The notes below the pieces were generated by a model. That model searched no databases. It worked only from the letters and a program-made list of their open reading frames with translations, and was not told the origin of the DNA. Positions 22,947 to 33,718 of a DNA stretch of 64,000 nt are shown one piece after another. The stretch spans positions 44,416,390 to 44,480,389 of the forward strand of contig CM073762.1 of the NCBI GenBank assembly GCA_037127475.1. Direction: 5' to 3'. Position 1 is the stretch's first letter. Each line of letters starts with the position of its first letter. The DNA is from Arma custos. Its lineage: Eukaryota > Arthropoda > Insecta > Hemiptera > Pentatomidae. A program made the position numbers and the translations under genes.

Positions 22947-23775
22947 AGGTCTGTAAAAAAAAAAAAAAAAAACGATAAAGGGATGACTTTTCTAAAAAAT
23001 CAAATATTTCAGATAAGAATAAATAATCAAGAAACTTAAAAAATGAAAAAAATAATGCCGTCTACTGCAATGTCATGATTTCTATAACAGGGCTCTGGAA
23101 AAACCATTAGTGAGAAAATATTTCTCATTAAAAATAAAAAATGTCCTATTAATACAATAAAATATTATTAATGAAGAGCTCTGAATAAGGATCGTTGAGG
23201 CGTTGGTGGCGAAAGCCACCGTTGGAAACGCGTTGAACAAAACTAGGCGGCTGTAAGTTAAAAAGCTGGAGGGTAAAGGTGTGATTTAAAAGAAAATGCT
23301 ACGGTCGGTAGCAGCTTCATTAAAGGATTTTCTTCTATCTCCACTGGTCTTTCCCTTACCCATTATTTTTAATTACTCTGGGATAGCCGAGCAAAGAAAA
23401 ACGTCTGAGAAAATCGGCGAAGATTACTGCCCGTTCCGTCGTATTTTAAGGGAACATTTTTTTTTTCCTCTTCCAGAGCCCCCACTCATTTGAATACCCT
23501 AACCGAGATTGCTGCTCTTCAAAGATCCAGCTATAGAAGGATAATGCCATCGGAATCGTCTTGTAAATGGAGGGAGAGATTTAAGCAAAGCGTGTGAAAT
23601 ATTGAAGTGAGTTGTTATAATGAAGTTAAAACTGTTACGATAAGTAAAATCAAGTGCTGAAATCTTCGTCTGTTTTTAAAATTAATTTAGTGGTATTTGG
23701 CCTAAAGCATTTGTATCCAAGTCAGATTTCGATTGTTTATTATTTTACCAGTGAGCAAAGGAATAAGCAAAATAA
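22947..23775. other. Unique DNA; poly-A run and GC-richer 23.17-23.60 kb
   Basis: An A run lies at about 22957-22973. The 23.17-23.60-kb stretch is unique and GC-richer, holds the hairpin annotated separately and a 65-codon plus-strand frame (23296-23493) with no recognised domain. Confidence 0.35.
23200..23231 (+). other. Strong GNRA-capped hairpin
   Basis: GGTGGC (23205-23210) and GCCACC (23215-23220) form a perfect 6-bp stem closed by a GAAA tetraloop. GCGTT (23200-23204) can pair with AACGC (23227-23231) across a one-sided bulge. A GNRA loop on a GC stem is typical of structured RNA, but no RNA family is recognised and transcription is unknown. Confidence 0.4.
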
Positions 23776-24015
23776 AAACCTCGGTCACAGCAACCCATGA
23801 GGGAACTTGGAGCACGAGTAATGATCACGCTCAACCACCAAGTTTTCCTAAGGTTAAGGGTACCCAGTTTATAGAGGCTGGCTAAGTCCCAGTGAGTCTG
23901 CAAATCCCACCACACAGTCCATCCGTGGATGTAAACAGACTAAATAATTTGTCTGTCACATTTTAGCTTCGGGACATTCAGCACAGCAACTTATCGCTAT
24001 ACACAGAGCTACTCC
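23776..24015 (-). mobile_element. SINE-A, near full length
   Basis: The plus strand reads CAGCAACCCATGAGGGAACT, CGCTCAACCACCAAGTTTTC, GGGTACCCAGTTTATAGAGG, CACAGTCCATCCGTGG, AATAATTTGTCTGTCACA and ends ACACAGAGCTACTCC. The 3' box around GTTGTCTTAGAAACAGTAC is missing. Confidence 0.75.
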
Positions 24016-24535
24016 TAAATTAAAAATAAAATGCAATTAAAAATGGAGCAAATGCATAAATTGCTTTAGCTATCCGTCTGAGAGGGAAAAAAGACAAACT
24101 GATACAACGGTTTTCTATCGGCAACTCACCAAACTGTTGTGAAAGGAAAAGAAGCATTCGACAGGAGGGACTAATTGGATAAGAAGGGTAAGATAGAGCT
24201 GTTGGCAGGGGAAGACGAGTGAGGGATCTGTTGCCGACCAGCCATCAATCCCTTCCAATTGCCTTGTTCACTCTCTCTGCCTCTTTTGTCGATATGGGTT
24301 TTTTTTTCCGCCCTTAAGGTAACCGTTCGAGATATATACCTTAGCTTCCATATTTACGTTTAATCCTTCGTAATCTCTAAACACAACTAAATAGACCTCG
24401 TGTATTAGTATTCATTAAATACTTTTTTAAATTTATTTATAATTAAAAAATTATATTGTAAAAAAATTATATTCCGAATTACCGAAGTGGAAACGAAATA
24501 ACATCGCTGAATCGCTGATAAAGCAAGAACAAACC
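24016..24535. other. Unique DNA
   Basis: 24115-24300 is GC-richer and non-repetitive. No gene is recognised. Confidence 0.3.
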
Positions 24536-24539
24536 GGGT

Positions 24540-24720
24540 AAGCAGTAAAAGAATAAGGAAAGACAGCATAACGGAATCCTAGCATTAAAAGATTCCCTGC
24601 AGAAACGACAGCTGAGGTGGTTCGGACACAGTTGGATTGGCACAGTTGGGTAGAGGCTCCTCCATAAAGAAAGGTATACGGAGGAGGAGAAAGAAGAAGA
24701 GGAAATAAAAAAATATTATT
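24540..24720 (+). mobile_element. LINE RT C-terminal scrap
   Basis: The frame RIRKDSITES...LKDSLQKRQLRWFGHSWIGT carries the RQLRWFGH core of RTE/CR1-like LINE C-termini and runs into a purine-rich GAGGAGGAGAAAGAAGAAG tail. It is only about 50 residues long, shifted and undatable. Confidence 0.45.
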
Positions 24721-25082
24721 GAAATTAATAATTAACTATAAGAGTATAATTTTGGAACTTGTGTATATTTTGGTGATAATTTAATCAAGAAATGAACGTT
24801 TCAACAAACATATATCATCTATACTTCGAGATGTCAATTGAGATGTTTATTTCATGATTAAATAATTATACACATTTCACATAACTATACTCTTTTTTTG
24901 TACTAAAACTCACGAATATTTTTATTTTCGAGAAAACTTGTTGAAACTCAACTGGAAGCGACAACCTGCGAGGCAGATACTCTATTTTTAATACTACAAT
25001 AATTTTTTAGGGAAATGATACTATTGGTTGCTGCTTTAATTCTATTATCTAACATATAGAAGTTTAATGTTTGTTCATTTAA

Positions 25083-25355
25083 CGTCACTTTATGCTGCTA
25101 TAGCTAATCGGACGATGCTACAATGAGAGCTCGAAATTTCACCTATCCAGTTATAATTAGGATAGAGATTTTTAACGAGTACCTGACATCGTACAGGCTC
25201 GGAACCCCCGATCATCGTTCCTTCCGAAGGACGGCCTAACTAAGGATTTTTTTTCTCCCTTTAAAAAATCCTAGGACCAACTGCCGGGAAACGAATCCGC
25301 GATCTTGGGCTCAGTAGTTTGTTATGCTAGCCACTAGACCACAGCCCCCCTCCCT
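25083..25355 (-). mobile_element. SINE-B, full length
   Basis: The minus strand runs from GGGCTGTGGTCTAGTGGCTA through CGTCCTTCGGAAGG, GTACTCGTTAAAAATCTC and CATCGTCCGATTAGC to AAAGTGACGTTAAATGAACA. The flanks AGAAGTTTAA (left) and AGAAGTTAAA (right) may be a short target duplication. Confidence 0.8.
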
Positions 25356-27280
25356 AGAGAAGTTAAAAGCAAAACGTAATATTTCTTTTCGTTACTCGAA
25401 AAAAATATTTTCACATTGGTTATATGCTAAAGTTGAAGTTATTATTATCGGTAAGCACTAATAATTATGTTCGAATGTTTCACGTTTTATTATAAAATAG
25501 GGAAAAAACTTTTTGTGACTGAACTTGAAGGGATGACCTGCGGAGCTGATACCCAATACCCAATATTTATACGTACATACAATTTTAACATACACTAGAG
25601 TTACCCTAGGATTATCCAGATTATAAATTTATTATTTGTCAACAGAAATACGGTTCTCGTCCGAATAAAATTAATATCAAGGTAAAGAAATAATAAACTT
25701 CCTGAGAGATAAGAACAAAAGATGACAGTACTTACGTAAATCTCAGTATGTAAAGCATGCATTTACTCACGTAATTATAAGAGCAGAAAGTAATCTCTTA
25801 CCTGTAAAAAAATAAGTGAATCAATAATCGAACAAATTATGTACACAGATAAATAATAATATTTAAAACTGTAAATAAATATTAATAGAAGTACGACAAT
25901 TAAAACATCTTTACTACAAAAAAAAAATATCACAAGTATAGTACCTAACAATAAAGAATAGTAGATCTTCGAAAAAGAAATATTAAAAAAATAAATTGAG
26001 TCGTTAAATGACATTCTAGGCTCCACATAGACTCACCTCAGGCAACTCTGAAGATACGTTGGTATAGAAAAATAAGTTCTGCTTATTCTGTGTTAACTGT
26101 GACTGCAGACCGGACCAATCCTACCCATTATTAAAAAAAACATCTTTCCAATGTGATAATGGCAAATATAGGATCTTTATCATGCAAACAAATAACTGCA
26201 GATCTCCTAATTCCTCCACAAAATTGCGAAAATAATTTAATTCTTTTTTAGAAAAAAAAATTTAAATAGGAATCGAACAGGTTTTTTTAGTAAATCATTT
26301 TTCAGTGTAGTTAAATGATTTCATTGAGTAGCTTCACGAATGAAATTTAATCCAATCGATGAGTCCAAAAATAAATGGAAAATTACGGTGAAGGTAAAAG
26401 GCGGTATTGAGCTAAGATGCGGTATTGAGTGTAATACAACAGACATCAGAAATAATGATAAAAGAATTATATAAATCAATGGATTGGCAAAAACAATAAT
26501 AATAATGCGGACTAAGAACAATATTGAAATCAAAAGAGACCTAAACACAATAGGCTTATCATTAGGAGCCGATGTGGAAACACTGTCTTAGCAACATCTC
26601 TAATGGAACATCAGGAGGTTGTCAATAGGGAAGAGAGGACATCAATGCTCGCCCATCACTGGCGGGGAACTGTTGTGCAGATAATCGATCAAACATTCCT
26701 CAAATACATCCATCTCTGCAATGGACTGACGATAAATGTCAAATAAGCAATTATAGAAGAGAAATCACAATGCATAACTAGCTATTCTTATAATCTTCGT
26801 GAGAAAAAAAATTCAGTTTTACTATTTAGGAAAAACTGAGATACCCAATTAATAAAATATTAGCAATAATTGGAAAAATTACTATCATAAAAACAGGTAA
26901 AAATTCATTTCAAACTCTACTATATTGTACCGTCTTTCGTTGACTGACACAAATGATGAATGACCAGAATATAACAAATGAAATACAGTTATAATAAGCA
27001 GATCAATTGTAATAATCTTAATTCCAGATAAAATAGACTAAGTTAGAATGTCTCGAACCTGTTTAGATGTCTAAAATAATAAGGAATTGATTACGAAGCA
27101 AAGATGTAAAGATGCAAAAGAGAACTTCTAAAGTGAAAATATTTGAATATTTTGGACTAAATCAGCAACAAATAAGATTTGACAAACAATATGAATTAAT
27201 TGGTTTATTTAAAAAATTAGGATTTTGGATTTCAAGAATTGGAAATTAATAAAATTAGGCCTTGAATAATATTTCTTGAC
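25356..27280. other. AT desert
   Basis: No repeat, gene or RNA was recognised. Minus-strand frames at 25775-26026 and 26321-26548 consist of Phe/Ile/Leu/Ser/Tyr-rich strings expected of AT-rich DNA. Confidence 0.45.
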
Positions 27281-27283
27281 CTT

Positions 27284-27367
<84 letters not shown>
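27284..27367. repeat. (AC)6 then (AT)36 microsatellite
   Basis: ACACACACACAC (27284-27295) runs into about 72 nt of uninterrupted AT repeat. It sits at the outer edge of the inverted-repeat element at 27367-27770 and accounts for two opposite-strand Tyr-Ile frames. Confidence 0.95.
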
Positions 27368-27370
<3 letters not shown>

Positions 27371-27770
27371 GAAGAAAATGGTCCGGGTGGAGGTAAAAAA
27401 ATTCTCATTGGAAAAACCGTTCATTGGAATGCCAATTTTTCGACCCACATTGCAGGTCTGCTTCAGGGCTTATAATGGGGACAGTTGTCAATACTTGGGT
27501 TGAAGCCTCAGCACCTGACCCCACCACAAGCCTCAGCACCTGACCCCACCACAAGCCTCAGCACCTGACCCCTCCACAAGCCTCAGCACCTGACCCCTCC
27601 ACAAGCCTCAGCACCTGACCCCACCACAAGCCTCAGCACCTGACCCCACCACAAGCCCTGAAGAGGATCTGCAATGTGGACCATAACAATGGCTTTCCAA
27701 TAAACAGTTCTCCTTATTTAAGATAATTTTTTTTATCGTCACCCGGACCGCTTCCTTCCTTAAAAAATTA
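27368..27770. mobile_element. Penelope-like inverted arms around a minisatellite (copy P3)
   Basis: The left arm (27368-27475: AATGGTCCGGGTGGAGGTAA ... CGACCCACATTGCAGGTCTG) is repeated inverted on the right (27653-27770: CCCTGAAGAGGATCTGCAAT ... CACCCGGACCGC). The left arm read on the minus strand carries CTGAAGCA-GACCT-GCAATGT-GGGTC-GAAA. The same arm occurs singly at 29.73 kb and 54.53 kb. Between the arms are six 25-bp repeats instead of coding sequence. Confidence 0.6.
27503..27652. repeat. 25-bp minisatellite, six copies
   Basis: Six contiguous 25-bp units AAGCCTCAGCACCTGACCCC plus (A/T)CCAC occupy 27503-27652. Units 3 and 4 share one A-to-T change and the others are identical. The next bases, AAGCCCTGAAGAGG, begin the right arm, so the unit start AAGCC coincides with the arm end. 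The array is far more GC-rich than its surroundings and nearly homogeneous, hence young. Confidence 0.95.
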
Positions 27771-29730
27771 AAAGATTTTGTAGAGCCTCAAATAGGTTTG
27801 ATTTTAGTGTAACCTAATAATATGTATTTTAGTGTGAATTAACAATAAGCATTTACTTTCTTTATTACAATGTTATTAAATATGTTGGTAGATGCCATAC
27901 TATAAATATGCCATTGTTTCTGCAAAGTGATATAACGTAGATCAGCAGAGGTTATAAATAAGTCATTTACTTAATTATTTATAATAAAGATACGCCATGT
28001 TCAACAAGTATGAGCGCATTATTATTACAAACTTAATAATAATTAATGAGTACTTCGTTGCTTTATATTGAAAAATGATGGAGATTGAATCCGTAGAATT
28101 TGTTATAATTACATCAACTGTATTAAAACATTACAACAAGTAAATAAAATGAATGATATATATAATGAAGGAAAGCAGAAAAACAGAGTCGTTTAAGATG
28201 AGTGGTTTCTTAACTTTAAGAAGTTAAGAAAAAACTTTTAACTTCTGTCGAAATTAATATTGAAGCTATCTAATACCTAGAAATACAGTCCACTTAGAAC
28301 ATTTTAACTTAAGAAAGCACTGAAGGAGAGACAATATTAGCAACATAATCTAATAAATCATTTATATAAACTAGTTCGCCTGCCTCATTGATCTAATATA
28401 CCAAACCATTATTCTGCGAACTAATTGCCAAAGTAAAGAAAAAACAATAATAAAGTGATGATAATGCGTTACAAAGGAAAATACGAAATACTTGGTGTTA
28501 AAAAAATGATCGTAGGGAGGGGACGTAAAAGATCCATACCTGGAAAGACAAAAATTAAGACTCCCACTGTAGCATCGTCCGATTAGCCTTAGAAGCATAA
28601 AGTGGCTTTGAATAAATAAATAAGCGAAATGCGTAATTTTCTTAATGACATTCAAAAAAACACAACTACATGAATAATTAAAACTAACAAGTTTCAAGGC
28701 AAAACAATTTTTCGGCTCAGGAAAAAATAACGAAGCCCTCATTTAAGCCCTAGCGAAGCAGCACTTATGACGATAATTATTCATAACTCGAACTTTTAAC
28801 TGTGAAACCGTGAATAGTAGTGGCTGAACTGCGCTCAAGCAAAAAATGAACTAAAAAACTTTGCAAAGTGATTAATAATACATAAGAGGTATAACGGTGC
28901 GGGATAAAGTGAAGGTGGAATATGCTTCAACATAATAATAACATAATTTTCTTAATGAACAAGAAAATTCTTTTACTAATTAGAAAAAAACGATAAAAAG
29001 AGGACCACATAAGATGTCCCATCTTATGCAGCTAGAGTGTAAAATGTTTTATCTAATCAAAGACACAATCGTTCTTCTCTAATAAGTAATTATTATTATT
29101 ATTATTTAATTTTCATTAGCACCTGCGCAATCGCGCATCCAGCAAATTTCATTGAAGTGTCTTTCGCTTCGATTTTCTCCATGATCATCCAGTTATTTTG
29201 GAAAAAAAAATATATCAATTGTTGAGTAGGTCTCTTGGCCAATGTCTTTTTAATATTGTTTTATCAAGTCCAGGTAACAGGGAGTAGGAAAGCGGAAGAG
29301 CGAGTGGGTTTGGGTGATATTGTGTCGATGAGTGGAATATTACGTATTTGTTATGAATATATGATTTTATAGTAGGAATGTTCATGTCGTTGTGTCTAGT
29401 GTGATTCGAAACATACCATGGTGCATTAATAATTTTTCTGAGAATTTTGGATTGTATTGTTAATAAGTAATTTGAAATAATAGTTGACTATTACAAAATC
29501 TACCCAAGGGAACAAATATGTATCAGTGAAATTTAGGTTTCAATTTAAGATGCGGTATAATCAGAAATTCCATTGACTCAACCGATATTAAAAAAAAAAC
29601 AGAGGGAAAACTATCGACACTAGTGGTCACTCACTCTTGCCTTTACTACTGCTTAATACTTTAAAATATATTGTAATTATAAAAAAAAACTCTTGTTTAA
29701 CTCCTTGCTTAAAGAATAAAGAATATATGT
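27771..29730. other. AT-rich unique DNA with one SINE-B scrap
   Basis: Contains the SINE-B 3' fragment annotated at 28555-28617. The 123-codon minus-strand frame at 28371-28742 runs across that scrap and has no domain. Nothing else is supported. Confidence 0.4.
28555..28617 (+). mobile_element. SINE-B 3' fragment
   Basis: Contains GACTCCCACTGTAGCATCGT, CCGATTAGCC and AGCATAAAGTGGC followed by AATAAATAAATAAG, which is the 3' end of SINE-B with a simple AT tail. Confidence 0.7.
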
Positions 29731-29732
29731 GG

Positions 29733-29845
29733 AAGAGAATGGTCCGAGTGGAGGTCAATAAATTTATCTTAGATAAGGAGAAATTTTTATTAAATAGCCA
29801 ACGTTTCGACCCACTTTCCAGGTCTTCTTCAGGGCTATCGAGGGG
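29733..29845 (-). mobile_element. Penelope-like arm (copy P4)
   Basis: The plus strand AATGGTCCGAGTGGAGGTCA ... CCAACGTTTCGACCCACTTT then CCAGGTCTTCTTCAGGGC matches the arms at 27.37 kb and 54.53 kb. On the minus strand the motif is intact: CTGAAGAA-GACCT-GGAAAGT-GGGTC-GAAAC-GTTGG. A nine-base G run directly follows. The partner arm is missing. Confidence 0.6.
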
Positions 29846-31240
29846 GGGGGGTTCCCGGTGGCATGATATGTCACGAATCTATCCACTGACATTAGTGGAC
29901 TTATTAATAATATGCATTATAAACACTTATAATAATATCAGTAATATCTTATTAAATTATTAGTAGATTCCATAAGCTTCCACTAAGTCACTCAACGCTT
30001 ACATTTGCTTATTCATGAACAAGGAATTCCGAAGACAAAATGAAACATAACAGTATCCCAGAGCCTAGATATTATTAACTGCGCTAGACGAAAGTGATAT
30101 TTTAATCTTTAATAAAAGCTATTATGCATGAAATAACTTAACTGGTTAGATAAATTAAAGTAATAAATCGCCGAAAGTAAGTATAAAAACATAAAGGGAA
30201 CTTGGAGATTCCATAAGGCGGGAGATCAGTCACAGAAATAGACCTGCATGTGTGGGAGTAGGAACGATCCAGGATATTGGCAAGATAACGGAGAAGAATG
30301 GAGTCAATAAAAAAGGTCAAACTGTTCTTTATTTCTATCATGGCTGCCTTCTGTAGGTCTGAATGTAGAGAAAAAGGGCGAACGATATATATCTAAAAAG
30401 TTATACGGAAAGGACTGAGAAGTGATATTTTCAGAACTTAATCATTAACAGGGCAATATTAAAGAAGCCTTAATAACTACCAAATTATTTTTAGTTATTA
30501 ATTATTGTCAATAGAAAACCGTTAGAACATGCTATTTAAAGTAGAGAAGATACCTTGCCTTGATAAGATATGGAAGCTTCTCTCTTTAGTGGACTGTATA
30601 TTAGTTGAATTGGTAGAAATGAATGAAAAGGGATTCTTAGTATGCATTGTGTAATAATGAGAAAATAAGAGAAAGAGAACAAAAAGTGGGTACCCGAGGT
30701 TTAATGATTGAGGGAAGGTTCAGCGATACAAGGTACCCATTAACCACAACACAAACTACAAATATATTTCAGTAACAGTTATCGGATAAAAGGTTCAATA
30801 GAGGGAGGACAGAATTGATATTCATTTATTTGGGGACGTTAGGAAGGGGCGGGTAGATTGGCAGATATATGGGACAAGGAAGGAACCGTAAAATAAGGTA
30901 ATCACTCCTGCTGGGGCACGGCACTCCACGAGAAGAGCGACATTAAATCACACACGGCCCGAACCGAATCAGATCTCCGCGCCCGATGAAGATTGCTTCT
31001 CCCCGCTTCAATAAATTATATCCCCCCTCGCCACACCTGTTCCACTTCTTTTCATATTTACCTTCCAACCTAGTATAATACATGGACATAACAAAGGGAG
31101 ATTCAAAAACATTTTCAATACGGAGGAGAGGAGAATAACAAAACTATATTATGTTTAAACTAAATATCTCTGTGAGGTAGTTGCGGCTAAATTCAAACAA
31201 AAAAATATGATAATATCCACGGTAACCATAAGAAAAATAT
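29846..31240. other. Unique DNA
   Basis: 30880-31075 is GC-richer and non-repetitive. The 30138-30341 minus-strand frame has no recognised domain. No gene call. Confidence 0.35.
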
Positions 31241-31848
31241 GTACAACCCATGGAGGCTCTTGGATTCAATATATGCTAGAGACTGTACTGTTTTAATACA
31301 TCAGGTGTTCAAGAGACGGAGGTACAAGAAAATGTTTCCATGTTTCTCGTTACCTATATACATCTCTAATAATTTTGTTTTTCAGTAGAGATCTTTTACT
31401 TTACAAGATTAATATCACACAGCAAAAAGTAATTTTAAAATTATTATTATGTAGATAATCATAATAAATTAAAAAAAAACCAGGATTAAATCATTAGAAA
31501 GGGTCTTAGGTTTAGTACAATGTAGAGACTGTACTATCTTTAATCCATCAGTCGTGCAGGAGGAACAATACAATAGGCTTAACCACCAGGTTTTTTCCAA
31601 TCAAGAGGTTAAGAGCAACCACCTAATAGAGGCTGAATGAGTATTATTAATGTCTTCAGATCCTCCAAAATCTAGATCATAACTAGAGCTACATAACTTC
31701 AAGTTTATGAACCACAATCTTCATCTTTTATTGAACTTTTTTAACAGACACTAGTATTTACAGTTTCATATAGAAACTAGGTGGTGACCCCCATGAGGGT
31801 ATGAAAATCCCACAAGGTCGATCTACAGCCTATAACTGATTAGAGCTA
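31241..31848 (-). mobile_element. Cluster of three SINE-A fragments, minus strand
   Basis: 31241-31322 has the 3' end (GTACAACCCATGGAGGCTCT, TGCTAGAGACTGTACTG). 31500-31676 repeats a 3' end (TAGAGACTGTACTATC) and runs through the body (GGTTTTTTCCAATCAAG, CTTCAGATCCTCC). 31773-31848 has a short body piece (CCCACAAGGTCGATCTACAG). Two separate 3' ends prove at least two insertions. The first two pieces share the orientation of most SINE-A copies here. Confidence 0.65.
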
Positions 31849-31942
31849 CTTTATTTTATTTTACTAGTTTTATGAAAAATATCACACAATGTTTGTAGCA
31901 ATAACATAGTTATATTTGAATCAACTAAAGTTAGTTTAAACA

Positions 31943-32263
31943 AATAATTACTTGTAAGGTCACCTGTGGTCTAGTGGTTAGCGCAACAAACTACTAAGCC
32001 CAAGATCGCGGGTTCGTAGCTCGGCAGGTGGCCCTAGGATTTTTTTAAGGAAGTAAAAAATCCTTAGTTACGCCGTCCTTCGGAAGGGACGTTAAACGGG
32101 GGCCCCGAGCCTGTACGATGTCAGGTACTCGTTAAAAATCCCTATCCTATTTAAACCTGGATAGGCAAAATTTAGAGCTCCCACTGTAGCATCGTCCGAT
32201 TAGCCATAGCAGCATAAAGTGACGTTAAATGAACAAACAAACAAACAAACAATAATTACTTGT
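31943..32263 (+). mobile_element. SINE-B reference copy with 13-bp target duplication
   Basis: Perfect direct repeats AATAATTACTTGT at 31943-31955 and 32251-32263 bracket the element (31956-32250). The tRNA-like head has TGGTCTAGTGGTTAGCGC (A-box-like) and CGCGGGTTCGTAGCTC (B-box-like, one altered position). The body contains GCCGTCCTTCGGAAGGGACG, TTAAACGGGGGCCCCGAG, AGGTACTCGTTAAAAATCC and ACTGTAGCATCGTCCGATTA. The 3' end is GACGTTAAATGAA followed by four CAAA units. The duplication proves retroposition and defines the family ends. It is a non-autonomous element dependent on a LINE. Confidence 0.92.
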
Positions 32264-33465
32264 TGGTTGAAAAACCTTATTCGGAAGTCAATATGGCGGT
32301 TATGTTCCAAAGCATACTGAATTTAGCACATAATTTGATCCTTCATCAATATTCTACTTTATATTATTGAAATTCGGCAAACAACATAAATTATCATGGT
32401 TTAGTATTGAGAACACTTGTAGTATTGAGAATTTGTTGATAAATAATAGCTGATCAGGATAACTGACTTGGACAATAAATATAGATTATTTTATTGCTTT
32501 TGCATTATTTGGTTAACAGTTTCTATACTTATCAGTTACAAATATCTAGTTTTGGTTGCTTAAATCGCGAGGTTTCCATTCTTCTGTTTTTGAGTTTCTA
32601 CTCAGAGTTTTGAAGTGCAGTAAAAAATCTGAGGTTAGAATGTTGAAAGCTGTTGGAAGTATGACTGACATTGTAGATTTAAAAAAAAAGTGGAAGGCCG
32701 CTGTTAGTTTCGTCGTTATAAACTTGGTCCAGTACAATTCTCCAATGTCCGATGTCCGGGATTAGTGTTTCGGTTCCAAGTTCGGCCCCAATAGATAGCC
32801 AATGACACGAAACGTGAGGACTGATGCAATAAGTTCCGTAGGGAAGTGAGGAAGTAGGATCGTTCCAACTCACTAATTAATCCCAAAAGGGAAGGAGAAG
32901 CCCTTAGTTGTATTATTAGTTAGGACGAGGCTGGCCGCAAGATGTCGATCCCTTGGTACTTCGGGGAGGCAAAAAGTCCCCCTTCTCGCCTAATACCTGA
33001 CGGTAAGTGAGGTCGGCGGAGGTACTCGACAAGTATTCACAGCCCCGTCTTTATCTTTGAACAGTTACGCTCACTTACTCTCAGTTGGAATCATTAGGGC
33101 ATAACCGGGGAGAAGTTCAGTAACTTGTCCTTCCTAGTTAGTAGTCATCAGTCTACAGTTACGGCTGTCATTCAGCAACGTTTCATTGATAGGTGTTGAC
33201 TATAGAATATAATAGAAAGAACGTCATTATGGGACTAGGCCCCTTTGGAATAATAAGCGCGAACAAAATAAAAATAAACTTGAAATAAAGCTACATGAAT
33301 GAATGAATTAATTTGTTTATAGTAGAATGTCCTTATCAGTGTGGATTTGTTATATCTGAACTTACATAATAAGTTTTTTAAATATAAATGTTAATCATGT
33401 TTTTTAATTAATTTTTTATTAATGTATTCCATAACGTAAAAGCAACAACTTAAACCTTGGTTCTT
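32264..33465. other. Unique DNA with a GC-richer block at 32.86-33.20 kb
   Basis: No repeats shared with the window and no gene recognised. Overlapping frames at 32546-32873 on both strands are not supported. Confidence 0.35.
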
Positions 33466-33469
33466 CCAT

Positions 33470-33588
33470 TTTACGTCCTATCCGAAGGCATTAAACAATT
33501 CTGAGCACATATGTCAGGCTGTGAACTCGGGATCTTGGGCATAGTTGGTTGTTGTGCAACCCACTACCCTACCAGAGACCCCTATGTA
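33470..33588 (-). mobile_element. SINE-B head fragment
   Basis: The plus strand CGTCCTATCCGAAGGCATTA...AACTCGGGATCTTGGGCATA ends TACCCTACCAGAGACCCC, the inverted SINE-B core and tRNA-like head. Confidence 0.55.
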
Positions 33589-33687
33589 TTCCACATAATA
33601 CCCCTTATTAATGTATTATCGTTAATTTATTACTCGGATATTTCTGCATCAGAGAATAGTTAGAAGAATTTTGGTTTAGTATCTTAG

Positions 33688-33718
33688 ATAAATGTGCTAA
33701 CCACTACACCAAAGATCC
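33688..33718 (-). mobile_element. SINE-B head scrap
   Basis: GTGCTAACCACTACACCAAA then GATCC is the inverted A-box end of SINE-B. Only about 30 bp are recognisable. Confidence 0.4.

Noticed and set aside
27209..27503. Tyr-Ile repeat open frames on both strands
   Set aside because: They are the (AT)n microsatellite read as codons.
27503..27652. CRISPR-like repeat array
   Set aside because: Units are contiguous without spacers in eukaryotic DNA; it is a minisatellite.
28371..28742. 123-codon minus-strand frame, the longest in the window
   Set aside because: It runs across a SINE-B 3' fragment and AT-rich DNA and has no domain or codon bias beyond base composition.
30690..30740. GTGGGTACCC inverted pair GGTACCCATT
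   Set aside because: Resembles a SINE-A internal motif but no other SINE-A blocks surround it.
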